Assembly: GCA_024291935.2 (NCBI GenBank)
Contig: CM044307.1
Span: 101,437,461-101,501,460 of the forward strand
Source: Okapia johnstoni
Taxonomy: Eukaryota > Chordata > Mammalia > Artiodactyla > Giraffidae
Length of the DNA stretch: 64,000 bases
Reading direction: 5' to 3'
Shown here: positions 34,269-47,029 of the stretch, in pieces
How positions within the stretch are numbered: position 1 is the stretch's first letter
Layout of the letters: every line of letters starts with the position of its first letter
Notes under the pieces: generated by a model
Database searches by the model: none
What the model was told of the DNA's origin: nothing
What the model saw: the letters and a program-made list of their open reading frames with translations, nothing else
Made by a program: the position numbers and the translations under genes

Positions 34269-35906
34269 AAAGCAACATCTTTGGATATTTGCTATTTTCA
34301 GTGTGTCTGCAAATTGCAGGTTACCTACTATATTTGTTATACTGGAGACTTCTTTCTTTGTCATGAGTATTTCTTTACAAAATAGCTCATGAGGGTTATT
34401 GTGCAATCATTTTATAACCACTACTATGCGAGTCATATTTGATTTGTAGATAGTGTGTTCAGAAATCTTCTTTAACACACTGCATTTTAAAATAATGTGT
34501 TCTTCTAAAGTTTGCTTTGTAAGATATTTTTTGTCATCTAAGTAACACTTTTTCCTCAGTTATACTGGTAAATTATGTTTATACATTTTCAAATGAGAAA
34601 AAAATCTTTTCATTCCTAGGGCAACCACTATTAGATAAATGAATTTCTATTAGAGCCCTCTAAGCTTATTCTTTTAATATACTTTGGATTGAGGTGTCGT
34701 ATTACAGTAAACTAATTTATACAATGTATGTATTTATTTTATAGTTGAATTCAACTTGGATTTGTTTAGCAATTTTATTTCTATAATGTCAGTAAAATTT
34801 AACAGTAGTTTTCTTCCTTGTTCATAAAACTTTTAAGTGAATGGTCCATAAGATATAGCTAAAAGACTGTGGAATGAAAATGGTGTTGAAAATTTTAGCT
34901 TATACACAGATCTTGGCTTTTAAACTTTTCTCAGTTTTCTTAGTCGTCATTATGAGAAACAATTCTGAATCAGTCAGTCTGACAAATGTTTATTAAACTC
35001 TGTGGGGAGATAAAAAAATATATAGAACCTTAAAATGGTTGTAGACTAATTAGAGATAAAATATGCCCATGTGAAGTAATTTAAAAATACTTGCTGAGCA
35101 ATATATTAGGAAGTCAAAACAGTTTTACTGTAGAGTTTTATTAAATGTTACTGGTCAAATGATTTCCCCTGCAACAGAAAAGCTTACTTTTGGAAATGGC
35201 TTTTGTTATGCTAAAAAGGTATGTTTAGCCCTATTTCTTCCAGTTTTTTAAAAGATTTTCATTCTATTAAAACTGCCTAATGGTTTCAATGTATCATATA
35301 GATCAATAATCAAAGTGGGAAGGGGGCCATTTCAAATTTCCTGAGTTTATCTCACATTTGAAATGAAGGTGGTAAAGACAGATTAGTTTAAGAGAACATC
35401 TCAGAGTGGGAACGGCCTGTGAAGGCATGGAGGTAGCCTGAGTAGACTGTGGAGAGGTTGGTGCCTGGTATGGTAAAAATGAAATAGTGGAGCTGGATTA
35501 GGGTGGTGGGAGATACAGAGATGGAAGGAGTGGTTGAACACAAGGGTGCTTTTGATCATTTGACTTCTTCAGTTTTTTAGTGGTATGTTAAGAGCTCTGT
35601 CTTAGTTCTTTTTGATTAATCACTTTCATGAATGAATTGGATGAAGCTTGGTCACTAAGGTGACAAGCAGGCTAGCAGTACGCCACTCATGCTTTGCTGG
35701 ACCAACAAGCTGTTAATAAATTCTAAACAGAATTTTGTAGTATTTCTAAATGAGTAGTGAAACTTCAGCTTCCTTTGTTTCTTAAAAAAATCAGAATGCT
35801 TTTGCCATGTTCCCCATGGGGAAAAAGAAAATCAGCTGGAGTTGAATAAAGCCTGTCTTTAGGTGGAGCATTTGCTTTGCAGTTTAACTTAGTTCCTACG
35901 ACACTA

Positions 35907-36325
35907 TTTTTTTTTTCCAATTTATTTATTTTAATTGGATGCTAATTACTTTACAATATTGTGGTGGTTTTTGCCACACATTGACATGAATCAGCCATGG
36001 GTATACATGTATCCCCCATCCCAAACTCTTCTCCCACTCCCTCCCCACCCCATCCCTCTGGGTTGTTCCAGTGCACCGGCTTTGAGTGCCCTGCTTCATG
36101 CATCGAACCTGGACTGGCAATCTATTTCACATATGCTAATATACATGTTTCAATGCTATCCTCTCAAATCATCCCACCCTCACCTTCTCCCACAGAGTCC
36201 AAAAGTCTGTTCTTTATATCTGTGTCTCTTTTGCTGTCTCACACATAGTGTCATCATTAACATCTTTCTAAATTCCATATATATGCGTTAATATACTGTA
36301 TTGGTTACTTCTTTCTTTCTGACCA
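35907..36325 (-). mobile_element. L1 3' end, antisense, 5'-truncated
   Basis: Poly-T followed by ggatgctaattactttacaa, gacatgaatcagccatggg and gtgtctcttttgctgtctca: the reversed 3' UTR of a ruminant L1, about 420 bp. It belongs to the same broad family as the full-length copy at 18223 but is more diverged. Confidence 0.9.
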
Positions 36326-36558
36326 CAATCTTTTATTCTCTTTTAAATTCATTTAGTCATTTATTTATGATTATTATTTATGATTATTTATGATCACACG
36401 GACCACAGCCTTGTCTCTCTCAATGAAACTAAGCCATGCTGTGTGGGGCCACCCAAGACGGATGGGTCATGGTGGAAAGGTCTGACAGAATGTGATCCAC
36501 TGGAGAAGGGCATGGCAAACCACTTCAGTATTCTTGCCTTGAGAACCCCATTAACAGT

Positions 36559-37179
36559 ATGAAAAGGCAAAAAGATAGGATACTGAAAGATGAACTCCCC
36601 AAGACGGTAGGTGCCCAATATACTACTGGAGATCAGTGGAGAAATAACTCCAGAAAGAATGAAGGGATGGAGCCAAAGCAAAAACAACACCCAGTTGTGG
36701 ATGTGACTGGTGATAGAAGCAAGATCCGCTGCTGTAAAGAGCAATATTGCATAGGAACCTGGAATGTTAGGTCCATGAATCAAGGCAAATTGGAAGTGCT
36801 CAAACAGGAGATGGCAAGAGTGAACGTTGATATTCTAGGAGTCAGTGAACTAAAATGGACTGGAATGGGTGAATTTAACTCAGGTGACCATTTTATCTAC
36901 TACTGTGGGCAGGAATCCCTTAGAAGGAATGGTGTAGCCATCATGGTCAACAAGAGAGTCCGAAATGCAGTACTTGGATGCAATCTCAAAAACAACAGAA
37001 TGATCTCTGTTCATTTCCAAGGCAAACCATTCAATATCAAGGTAATTCAAGTCTATGCCCCGACCAGTAACACTGAAGAAGCTGAACTTGAACGGTTCTA
37101 TGAAGACATACAAGACCTATTAGAACTAACACCTAAAAAAGATGTCCTTTTCATTAAGGGGACTGGAATGCAAAAGTAG
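36559..37179 (+). pseudogene. BovB endonuclease ORF remnant
   Basis: 206 codons with CIGTWNVRSMNQGKLEV, ILGVSELKWTGMGEFN and VIQVYAPTSNTEEAEL, the N-terminal APE-type endonuclease motifs of RTE elements. The expected GDWNAK motif is destroyed: the frame reads FIKGTGMQK and stops, because of a small change near 37155. The SDH motif (GSDHELL) survives downstream in another frame (37386-38156). Confidence 0.94.
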
Positions 37180-37385
37180 GAAGTCAGGAAACAACTGGCA
37201 TAACAGGCAAATTTGGCCTTGGAGTACAGAATGAAGCAGGGCAAAGGCTAATAGAGTTTTGCCAAGAGAACTCACTGGTCATAACAAACACCCTCTTCCA
37301 ACAACACAAGAGAAAACTCTACACATGGACATCACCAGATGGTGAACACCAAAATCAGATTGATTGTATTCTTTGCAGCCAAAAA

Positions 37386-38156
37386 TTGAGAAGCTCTATA
37401 CAGTCAGCAAAAACAAGACTGGGAGCTGACTGTGGCTCAGATCATGAACTCCTTATTGCCAAATTCAGACTTAAATGGAAGAAAGTAGGGAAAACCACTA
37501 GACCATTCAGGTATGACCTAAATCAAATCCCTTATGATTATACAGTGGAAGTGACAAATAGATTTAAGGGACTAGATCTGATAGACAGAGTGCCTGATGA
37601 CCTATGGACAGAGGTTCGTGACATTGTACAGGAGATATGGATCAAGACCATCCCCATGGAAAAGAAATGCAAAAAAGCAAAATGGCTGTCTGAGGAGGTC
37701 TTACAAATAGCTGGGAAAAGAAGAGAAGCAAAAAGCAAAGGCGAAAAGGAAAGATATTCCCATCTGAATGCAGAGTTCCAAAGAATAGCAAGGAGAGATA
37801 AGAAAGCCTTCCTCAGTGATCAGTGCAAAGAAATAGAGGAAAACAACAGAATGGAAAAGACTAGAGATCTCTTCAAGAAAATTAGAGATACCAAGGGAAC
37901 ATTTCATGCAAAGATGGGATCGATAAAGGACAGAAATGGTATAGATCTAACAGAAGCAGAAAATATTAAGAGGTGGCAAGAGTACACAGAAGACTTGTAT
38001 AAAAAAGATCTTCACGACCCAGGTAATCACGATGGTGTGATCACTCACCTAGAGCCAGACATCCTGGAATGTGAAGTCAAGTGGGCCTTAGGAGCATCAC
38101 TACGAACAAAGCTAGTGGAGGTGATGGAATTCCAGTTGAGCTTTTTCAAATCCTAA
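37386..38156 (+). pseudogene. BovB ORF middle segment
   Basis: 256 codons containing ADCGSDHELLIAKFRLKW (endonuclease C-terminal SDH motif), then the linker region KKCKKAKWLSEEVLQIAG and DRNGIDLTEAENIKRWQ. Ends after a frame shift near 38100 that scrambles the start of the RT domain (ALGASLRTKLVEVM instead of the usual SITTNKASGGDG, which appears in the next frame). Confidence 0.94.
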
Positions 38157-38785
38157 AAGATGATGCTGTGAAAGTGCTACACTCAATATGCCAGCAAATC
38201 TGGAAAACTCAGCAGTGGCCACAGGACTGGAAAAGGTCAGTTTTCATTCCAATCCCAAAGAAAGGCAATGCCAAAGAATGCTCAAACTACTGCACAGTTG
38301 CACTCATCTCACATGCTAGTAAAGTAATGCTCAAAATTCTCCAAGCCAGGTTTCAACAATACATGAACTGTGAACTTCCAGATATTCAAGCTGGTTTTAG
38401 AAAAGGGAGAGGAGCCAGAGATCAAATTGCCAACATCCAGTGGATCACTGAAAAAGCAAGAGAGTTCCAGAAAAACATCTATTTCTGCTTTATTGACTAT
38501 GCCAAAGCCTGTGACTGTGTGGATCACAATAAACTGTGGAAAATTCTGAAAGAGATGGGAATACCAGACCATCTGACCTGTCTCTTGAGAAACCTGTATG
38601 CAGGTCAGGAAGCAACAGTTAGAACTGGACGTGGAACAACAGACTGGTTCCAAATAGAAAAAGGAGTACATCAAGGCTGTATATTGTCACCCTGCTTATT
38701 TAACTTCTATGCAGAGTACATCATGAGAAACGCTGGGCTGGAAGAAACAAGCTGGAATCAAGATTGCCAGGAGAAATATCAATAA
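38081..38785 (+). pseudogene. BovB reverse transcriptase remnant
   Basis: 234 codons: TNKASGGDGIPVELFQIL, WKRSVFIPIPKKGNAKECSN, the motif A region FIDYAKACDCVDH (Phe to Cys change against the usual AFD) and GVHQGCILSPCLFNFYAEY. The catalytic YADD box follows at about 38794 in another frame. A TAA interrupts soon after. Confidence 0.95.
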
Positions 38786-38846
38786 CCTCAGATATGCAGA
38801 TGACACCACCCTTATGGCAGAAAGCTAAGAAGAACTAGAGAGCCTC

Positions 38847-39161
38847 TTGATGAAAGTGAAAGAGGAGAGTGAAAAAGTTGGCATAAAGCTCAACGTTCAT
38901 AAAACTAAGATCATGGCATCTGGTCCCATCACTTCATGGGAAATAGATGGGGAAACAGTGTCAGACTTTATTTTTTTGGGCTCCAAAATCACTGCTGATG
39001 GTGATTGCAGCCCTGAAATTAAAAGACGCTTACTCCTTGGAAGGAAGGTTATGACCAACCTAGATAGCATATTTAAAAGCAGAGACATTAATCTGCCAAC
39101 AAAGGTCCATCTAGTCAAGGCTGTGGTTTTTCCAGTAGTCACGTATGCATGTGAGAGTTGA
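38847..39161 (+). pseudogene. BovB ORF C-terminal remnant
   Basis: 104 codons with VKEESEKVGIKLNVHKT, KIMASGPITSWEIDGET, FIFLGSKITADGDCSPEI and VVFPVVTYACES, ending at a TGA where the usual Trp follows. It aligns with the antisense copy at 14593-14985. Confidence 0.93.
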
Positions 39162-39759
39162 ACGGTGAAGAAAGCTGAGCACTGAAGTATTGATGCTTTT
39201 GAACTGTGGTGTTTGAGAAGACTCTTGGGAGTCCCTTGGACTGCAAGGAGATCCAACCAGTCCATCCTAAAGGACATCAGTCCTGGGTGTTCACTGGAAG
39301 GACTGATGTTGAAGCTGAAACTCCAATACTTTGGCCACCTCATGTGAAGGGTTGACTCATTGGAAAAGACCCTGATGCTGGGAAGGATTGGGGGCAGGAG
39401 GAGAAGGGGACAACAGAGGATGAGATGGCCGGATGGCATCACTGACTCGATGGGCATGGGTTTGGGTCAACTCTGGGAGTTGGTGATGGACAGGGAGGCC
39501 TGGCCTGCTGTGATTCATGGCGTCACAAAGAGTTGGACACGACTGAGCGACTAAACTGAACTGAGTCATATATTTTGCCCATGTGGATCTTGAGTTTTAA
39601 TACCTTCAGGGCTCCTTTTATCACATTTGTGAAATGTACAAAGCTAGGAAAGATTGTGACTGGGGAACAAAACATGTTGGAGAGCTAAGGAAAAGGACCT
39701 GAGGGATACTATAGTAGTTAATATTTGGGGACAAATGTTGTGTTTGGTATCTTCCCTAT

Positions 39760-39935
39760 ATATCCTTATTTGTTTTTCACAACAATACCATAGAGCAAAG
39801 AATATTATCACCATTTTATAGTTGTGGAAATTTAGTCTTGATAAAGTTAAAGTGTTGGTTAAAGTTACAGTCCTAGAAGATGATAGAGCTGGAATCATGA
39901 CAAGATCTGTATTACTTCCAAATCATGCTTTTCCC
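39760..39935 (-). repeat. MIR SINE, antisense
   Basis: ttatcaccattttatagttg followed by tagtcttgataaag and tgatagagctggaatcatga follow the reverse MIR consensus. Diverged. Confidence 0.65.
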
Positions 39936-39946
39936 AAATCATTAGA

Positions 39947-40140
39947 TGGTTTAGTCACTAAGTTGTATGTGACTCTTGCAACCCCATAGATTGTAGCCCA
40001 CCAGGCTCCTCTGTCCATGGGATTTTCCAGGCAAGAACACTGGAGTGGGTTGCCATTTCCTTCTCCAGGGGATTTTCCTGACCCAGGGATTGAACCCTGG
40101 TCTCCTGCACTGCAGGCAGATTGTTTACTGACTGAGCTGT
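39947..40140 (-). mobile_element. Bov-tA SINE, antisense
   Basis: ggtttagtcactaagttgta to tttactgactgagctgtgac; the final ccagggaagccc is altered. Confidence 0.92.
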
Positions 40141-40347
40141 GACAGCTCTCTATATTGGCCTTTGTTCTATAACCTCAACAGTATACTTACAGGATTAGAG
40201 AAGTCTTAGTTTGATAACAGTATTTGTGATAAATACTAATGGAATTATGGTAGATTAAACTCTAGTGCCTCAATTCATATGGCATATTTCTACCAAAAAA
40301 AAAATCACTGGCTTAATATTGGTCTACATTAGTTGGTGGGCTTTATC

Positions 40348-40545
40348 CTTGGTGGCTCAGGTGGTAAAGAATCTGCCCACAATGCAGGAGATCTGGGTTT
40401 CATCCCTGAGTTGGGAAAATCCTCTGGAGAAGGGAATGGCAACCCAGTCCAGTATGCTTGCCTGGAGAATTCCATGGACAGAGGAGCCTGGCAGGCTACA
40501 CTCCATAGGGTTGCAAAGAGTTGGACAGGACTGAGCAACTAACAC
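40348..40545 (+). mobile_element. Bov-tA SINE, sense, with TSD
   Basis: ttggtggctcaggtggtaaa to ctgagcaactaacacacata. The 18-mer agttggtgggctttatcc (40330-40347) recurs as agttgatggactttatcc at 40551-40568 with two mismatches, a likely TSD. The usual gggcttccc head is trimmed. Confidence 0.92.
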
Positions 40546-43079
40546 ACATACAGTTGATGGACTTTATCCCTTATGAGAGAATAATCATCCAGTTTTATGT
40601 GTAAATCAGTTTAATTACTGGTTCCCCTCGTTTAAATGATAAATAGACAAAAAGTGAGCTTGTTCAGCGAGGAGTGATGATGATGGTGGAAATACTCAGG
40701 ATCAAGGAATATGAGAAACTCTTAAAGAACGGGAGTAAGTGTTAGCCAGGATTCTTGTAGTTTCAAGTTATAGTGCCCAACTTAAATTGTCTTAAACAAA
40801 ACAATGATATATTTAGCTGAGAAGTCCAGGGATACACCAACTGGATATAGGAACTCAAATAATTTCATCATATGTGGTTAACAGCAGGAAGCTTCGTGTG
40901 GGCAAGATAGCCTTGTGTCTTGAGTATAATGGCACAGAAAGCAAATGGAAAGAGATGAAACTAGAGGGGTGGGCAGGCCAGATACATGGAGACTTGAGGC
41001 TTAAATAAGGATCTACCTATTCATCTATTTATCTATCTATCTGGAGAGAAGAATGAATCTCATTATTAAATGGGATTTTTAAATTTTATTTTAATCATTC
41101 ACCCAAAGATTACACCCAGGAGAAAACATTCAAAGGATTTGACTTTACTCTTGGAATAATACCCAAACTCTTTATTCTGGCCTGAGGGATTTGTGTTCAT
41201 TCTTAGGGGTTGAAATCTTTCTCCTCCAGCTTAAGTACAGTCCCTCATCTTGTCTTCTGGATCCTAATTCCTTATGCTGGCTTCAAGAGGATCATTTATA
41301 AGAGTATAAATGAGCTTCAACCTCATTCTCCGTAGTGGCTTTTTCTTCTAATCTTATAAGTGTGTCTTTTCTGCTAAAGGCAAACAAGCACAACAAAGTC
41401 AAACCAAATCAAATGAAATCAACCAGCTAACCAAATGTTGAGAGTAGGAGTAAGAGTAACAATAAATGAATACCCCACTGAGACTCAGACTTTCTCTGAG
41501 ATTCTAGAAAAGCTTTAGGATCATAGAATGTGCAGCTATTTATGCCATGCTAGTTTGATAATTATTAACCTAGTGATACAGTTCAGCTGTGTAAAAATTC
41601 TAGAGTAAATGCAACGTAGAAGACCAGTGTCCTCAGAGTAGGAAAATTAATGAAATTGCTGGTTCATGTGAGGGGGAAAATTATTTGATAGAGTCAAGTA
41701 AATGCATTGAAATTCTTTATTTTGGGGAATGGTATCTGGTGAGTGAAAGGGTTAATATAGAATATTCAGATAATAGCAGATTAAAGTTTTTATTATAAGT
41801 TCATAGGAATGTATAGGAATGGATGTATCATTAGGCTAGGTTGCCCACATGGAACAAAATATCAAATTATGAAATTTAGAATTAAGACCATGACCTTTCA
41901 AAGAGTCTCAAACTTTGTCTAGGAAACCATTCATGTTCACAGTTGGGAAATAGGGAATTTTGTTTAAATCTTTCCATATGGTTTTGGTATTCATGATTCC
42001 TCATAGGTAATTGTTGCTTGGCATAGTCTTGATGTGATAAGAAATGAGCAAAGGAATTGGTAAAGCAGAGCAAAGAAACTGCTCTTATGCTCTAGAATTT
42101 CCTTTATGCCCTGATGTCAAAATGTGGCCTGTCTTTTGAAAAGAAGTATAAATTAACTAGGAAATAACTTTGCCATAAATCTCCATTAATTTCATCTCAA
42201 GACATTTTCTTGTTGTTACCAGTGAGTGCAGATGAATAGAAATTTATTCAGAATAATTTTATATTTATTCAGAATAATTTCAGTCATTAAAGTCTTTTGA
42301 TTTCTCATTCAAAAAGGCTTTAAAAATGTTCTAATTTATATTCTAGTTTATAGAATTTATATTCTAGTTTATAGAATTAAATCAGTAAAATCATAGCACT
42401 CAACACTCTCCAGAGTTTTTTTCCCTCAGTTTGAAAATCTGCACTGTGTAAGAGGTTTGGCTGATCTTCTAAGTATTGTGTGCCATTTACGTTCCTTCCA
42501 TTTCCATGCAGTTTATGACTTTGGATACATTAGAGTTAGACCTGCTCTGTCAAATGGGCCTTCTCTCTTCTTCTCTCCATCTCACTCAACTCCCTATTCT
42601 ACTCTCAAATCCTACAAACTTGCTCTCTAGTGAACATTTTCTGCAGCTCTGGAGGCTGTGATTTATTCTGCTTTTCTACTCATTGGCCCCAATTAATTTC
42701 TTCACTCATCTCTTTCTCTTTTTTCTTTGCTTTTAGCTTATAGGGGGGAAACTATTGTTTTTAATTATTTTGTTTAATTATTTACTGCTTTGTCTCTCTA
42801 TTTGGAGGGTAGGGCCTGTCCCTTTCTCATTTACATCTAACATCATTCCTGACATAAAATAGGTGCTTAATAAATTTTGTTGAATATTGATTGTATATAT
42901 ACCAGTACTAAATATGGAAAGGATGGGGAATATATGATTCCCCTTATGAAGATATCTCTTCATTTGGAACACTATCTAAAAGAAAAATGTCTCCCTAACT
43001 TCTCAATATATGCTGTTTTCCATTTAAGGCACTAAGAGTGTATAAAAGAAAATTTGTAAAGAAGTTATTCCAAAATTAG

Positions 43080-43520
43080 GACTGCAAGTGACCAATAAGA
43101 AGATAATTCTTTTTCACTTATGGTCAGAGATGTGCAGATTAAGTGTTTCTGGTCAATTAAACTTGCAGAAATTAAGATTATTATCCAGACTAGTGGTGAA
43201 AGTTTGCACTCTTGTTGTTGTGACTCCAAATCATTATGATTTATCATTAAAAAAAATTTTTTTAAGCCCATCTGGTTCAATCACACTATTGGGAATTTAA
43301 CCTGTAGAAATAAAAGTACCGTTATGGAAAGATATTTGAATAAGAATGATTGCTGCATTGTTGTTATTAATAACTAAAAAAAAAAGGAGAGAAACAGCCT
43401 GAATGCTAATTTATAAGGGGAAGGCTGAAGAACTATGACATATTCACATTAAGCAACTTAGAAAGAGATAATGATGTAGATTATTGTTCTTAACATAAGT
43501 GAAAAATCAAGATATAAAAT
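43080..43520 (+). repeat. Old L1 ORF2 3' end
   Basis: cacactattgggaatttaac, attgctgcattgttgttatt and gaaacagcctgaatgctaat follow the classic order of the mammalian L1 ORF2 C-terminal coding end in sense, strongly diverged. A Bov-tA then interrupts it. Confidence 0.65.
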
Positions 43521-43523
43521 GCT

Positions 43524-43728
43524 GTTGTTAAGTCACTAAGTTGTCTGACTCTTTGCGACCCCATGGACTGTAGCCCATCAGGCTCCTCTGTCCATGGCAT
43601 TTCCCAGGAAAGAATACTGGAGTGGGTTGACTTTTGCTTCTCCAGGGGATCTTCCCAATCCAGGGATTGAACCCATGTCTCCTGCATTGGCAGGCAGATT
43701 CTTTACCACAGAGCCACCACAAAAGCCT
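43524..43728 (-). mobile_element. Bov-tA SINE, antisense
   Basis: gttgttaagtcactaagttg to accacagagccaccacaaaa. Flanking atataaaatgc / atataaaacatgc look like an imperfect TSD. Confidence 0.93.
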
Positions 43729-44479
43729 TATATAAAACATGCTTTTATAAATGGAAATAAAATATTTTTAAACTAATAAGAAAAAAACAGGTTTTTAAAC
43801 TAAACCAGTTAAAATCAGGAGAAAAAAATTGATTATAGCAGCATCAAAGTGAGTTTCTCATGCATGGGAGAGAGTGACCCTCTGAACTGTAGGATTGTTC
43901 ATGAGATGGCTGTTCAGAGAGCAGAGAGCTCGGGCTTCGGCCCAGAGGTTTCTATGTGTTTTCTCCAGTCTGGCAATAGCATAAGAGCAAAGAGGGTGAA
44001 GTCAGATCCTTGGGAACAGTGTCAATTTTCTCTCCTTTTACTACTTCTGGTTCTCAGTTTAATAGCAAACAATTTCTTTATGAACTCAAGATGCATTCTG
44101 AACTTGTATCAGAAGTTGAAGCTTCCACTGAAGTTTATGCTCAGATACTTTTCTACCATAGTTATTCAAATATCAGCCACAATTAACTCCAAAAGGAAAA
44201 AACAAACCCCAAACAGACAAGACTTATTAGTATCTGAAAAATTTTTGTTAGCACTGTTTTCTCTCTGGAGATAAACTAGAGTAGATATGTATACTATATC
44301 TGTATATGCTAACTGAGATGAACTACTGACTTTGTTATTCAGTAACTTATAAAGGCTGCCTTCTTTTTACTGAAATACCCAGATATTTAAGACAAAATTT
44401 ATGTTTGACCTGCATTTCTGAAGTAATTGCCTTGATTCTGTATTATCTATGGGACATAATTGGGGTTATCCTTATTGTG

Positions 44480-44689
44480 GTGGTAGTTTAGTCACCAAGT
44501 TGTGTCCAATTCTTGAGACCCCATGGACTATAGGCCACCAGGCTCCTCTGTCTATGGGATTTCCCAGGCAAGAATATGGGAATGGGTTGCCATTTCTTTA
44601 TCCAGGGGATCTTCCCAACCCAGGGATTGAACCCAAATCTCCTGCATTGATGGCGGATTCTTTACTGACTGAGCCACCAGGGAAGTCCT
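44480..44689 (-). mobile_element. Bov-tA SINE, antisense
   Basis: ggtggtagtttagtcaccaa to gagccaccagggaagtcct, essentially complete. Confidence 0.94.
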
Positions 44690-45802
44690 TTATATCTTGT
44701 AGGCAGATACTTATCTACAATATTTTGCTGTGAAGATCAGGGCAAGAAGGTAGTCACATAGGGCAGCAGATATTATTTCTCTAATTTCGTAGCTTTAGAG
44801 ATCTGAACTGGATTAGATATATTGTAATGTTCTAATGATCTGTGACCAATGACAGGAGTCTGGAATTGGGTATAGTTTCTATAACAAGGCATCTTTCTCA
44901 GACTAATAGCCTAACAGCTACAGCATTAAGTTTTAAAAGGTATTCTATAGTCTCAGCAAAGTCAAAGAGAGAACTCAGTTCTCCCTATGGCTTCTGGAAA
45001 AGAATGTCTGATGAAACTGTTTCAAATCATTGAATAGCCTGGCTAATCGTGCCTGTCTCCAATTGCATATTCTGAATCCATAATTCTCACTATGGTCAGC
45101 TTTCCAACTATTTTCAGATAACCATACTTGTATTTAGAGTGAATTGATGCTTTTGCAATGGTAAAACTATCTCTTTGTGTATACCCTTAATTCACTTAAA
45201 ATCTTTTATTCCCCTTAATGATTCAGTATTCATATATTTTAGTGGTAGAGAAACAAAAGCATTTTGTGTTCAGAGGGAATATCCATTTACCTCTTGGATG
45301 CCTTGTGTTTCTAAAGAAGAAAAAAGACATTACATTACATGAGATATGTATCTTTTCTGTGATGTTAATCATATTTTAATAAATATGATCCTTTAATAAT
45401 TAATTGTATTGCTCTTAAAAATATAAATTTATTTTTAAAATGCACAGTTTTCAGTATTATTATATACATATTCTTTAGCTTAGATTCTAATCTATATCCA
45501 GTTCTATGGAATCTGAAGCAACATATCTGAAATGAACTGTAGTACCATATCACTTAGCAACAGTATGCTCTTTAGACATTTCCCCCCTCTCCTGGGACTT
45601 TGGTACTTACTTGAAGAGTGTGAATCAATATTTACTTTCTTTTCCAAAGTAATATTTAGATATATATAAGATTTTAGTTGAGTAAGAGATATAATCTCTA
45701 CTTTTTGTTTTCTTGTTATGTTTTATATCCATTATTTTAAATCTTGCTTCTAATGAAAGAATAACCCATACTCATTATTTGAGATATAGCTATTCAGATA
45801 TT

Positions 45803-46081
45803 CGGAGAAGGCAGTGGCACCCAACTCCAGTACTCTTGCTTGGAAAATCCCATGGACGGAGGAGCCTGGTAGGCTACAGTCCATGGGGTCACTAAGAGTC
45901 GGACATGACTGAGCGACTTCACTTTCACTTTTCCCTTTCATGCACTGGAGAAGGAAATGGCAACCCACTCCAGTGTTCTTGCCTGGAGAATCCCAGGGAT
46001 GGCAGAGCCTGGTGGGCTGCTGTCTATGGGGTCGCACAGAGTCAGACACGACTGAAGCGACTTAGCAGCTGCAGCAGCAGC
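45803..46081 (+). mobile_element. Bov-A2 SINE (dimer), 11-bp TSD
   Basis: cggagaaggcagtggcaccc to cttagcagctgcagcagcag. The 11-mer attcagatatt flanks it at 45792-45802 and 46082-46092, a perfect target-site duplication. Confidence 0.97.
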
Positions 46082-46573
46082 ATTCAGATATTTTTAATTT
46101 ATTTATTTGAATTGGGTCTGAAATAAATGTTATTGTTATACAATATTTATAAAATTGATTTGATAAATATACTATGTGAATAAGATTATGCTTACACTTC
46201 CAAAGAACAAATATTTGAACAACTAAAACACTGGTATGAAAAGGATGCTATAGTTACTTTTAATACACAAAATTCCCAGAGATCTATTAAAAATCAGTTA
46301 ATTTTAATAGGATCTATTAAAAGCAAACTCTAATATGAACATCCTATTAACACATATTTGGACTACTGAATATACCTGAAAGCAAAAGAAGCTTATGTAT
46401 TGAATTATTCTGAAACTCATTCTTTTCAGCATTTCAGGATAAGTAGCATCTTTATCCTATCAGTCTAGATTAATAAATATGCATAAATGTTGCTTATTTT
46501 TAATGTACTTGTGCTGAAAATGTATATATAATGTTTAAAGGTCAGTTGTACAGATAATTTTTTTTCCTCTTAG

Positions 46574-46734
46574 GGACAGATCATCATTAAAAACTGTTAA
46601 TGTAACTGAAACATCATTAGAGTTTTCAGATTTGGACCACAATGTTGAATATAATGCTTATGTAACAGCCAGTACCAGATTTGGTGATGGGGAAAAGAGA
46701 AGCAATATCGTCAACTTCCGAACACCCGAGGGAG
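46574..46734 (+). CDS. PTPRQ: PTPRQ exon I: C-terminal part of FN3 domain
   Basis: 161 bp, phase 2 in and phase 1 out; acceptor tcttag, donor gtgagt. It encodes [38 protein letters not shown] and FRTPEG. H plus I give 282 bp, a 94-residue FN3 domain. A second AG lies 6 bases inside the exon (46578-46579). Its use would join TG to A and create an in-frame TGA at the junction, so only the first acceptor can be productive. Confidence 0.95.
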
Positions 46735-46854
46735 GTGAGTTCTTATGAATGTAGCCCAAGTAAAAGAATATCCTATTCAGAAAAAAATGTATTAAATATA
46801 AAGATGTCCTATTAAGCCTAATATCTGTCATAAGTTACACACAAAATTGCTTTT

Positions 46855-47010
46855 GGTCACTCTAGCTGTGTGAGGTTGGGTAAGTTAATTAATCTCTCTG
46901 TGCCTCAATTTCCCATTTGTATGGATATGGTGTATCACCTACCTTATTAGGGTCCATTTGAGGAGTAAATGAATTTATATTTGTAAATGCACTCAGCACA
47001 AAACTCAACA
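46855..47010 (+). repeat. MIR SINE, sense
   Basis: tgtgaggttgggtaagttaa, tctctctgtgcctcaatttc and gcactcagcacaaaactcaa fit the MIR consensus in order. It lies 120 bp after exon I. Confidence 0.85.
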
Positions 47011-47029
47011 CTTAGCGTTTAGTGTGCTT

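Larger units (their letters stand above)
36392..39564 (+). mobile_element. BovB (RTE) LINE, near full length, sense
   Basis: About 3.17 kb from gatcacacggaccacagcct to gcgactaaactgaactga, the length of a complete BovB. The 5' UTR, endonuclease, RT and 3' UTR occur in order. Coding capacity is lost through at least three frame breaks and in-frame stops (near 37155, 38100, 38760-38830). The element lies in the sense direction of PTPRQ transcription, 50-70 bp after an L1 3' end. Confidence 0.95.
30749..46573. other. Intron H-I (15.8 kb)
   Basis: The largest intron in the window, with a BovB, an L1 3' end, an old L1 piece, antisense MIR and eight Bov-tA/Bov-A2 copies listed separately. Unlisted stretches 30749-31770, 32720-33316, 33534-34129, 34269-35906, 40546-43079, 43729-44479, 44690-45791 and 46093-46573 show no gene. 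A 21-bp unit is tandemly doubled at 42335-42376 and a similar 21-bp-spaced pair lies at 42243/42264. An L2-like 3' end (ataggtgcttaataaatttt) is near 42790-42895. Confidence 0.6.

Noticed and set aside
43849..44274. 141-codon + strand open frame
   Set aside because: No recognisable domain, no splice or start context, intronic location, and composition like its AT-rich surroundings. Treated as chance.
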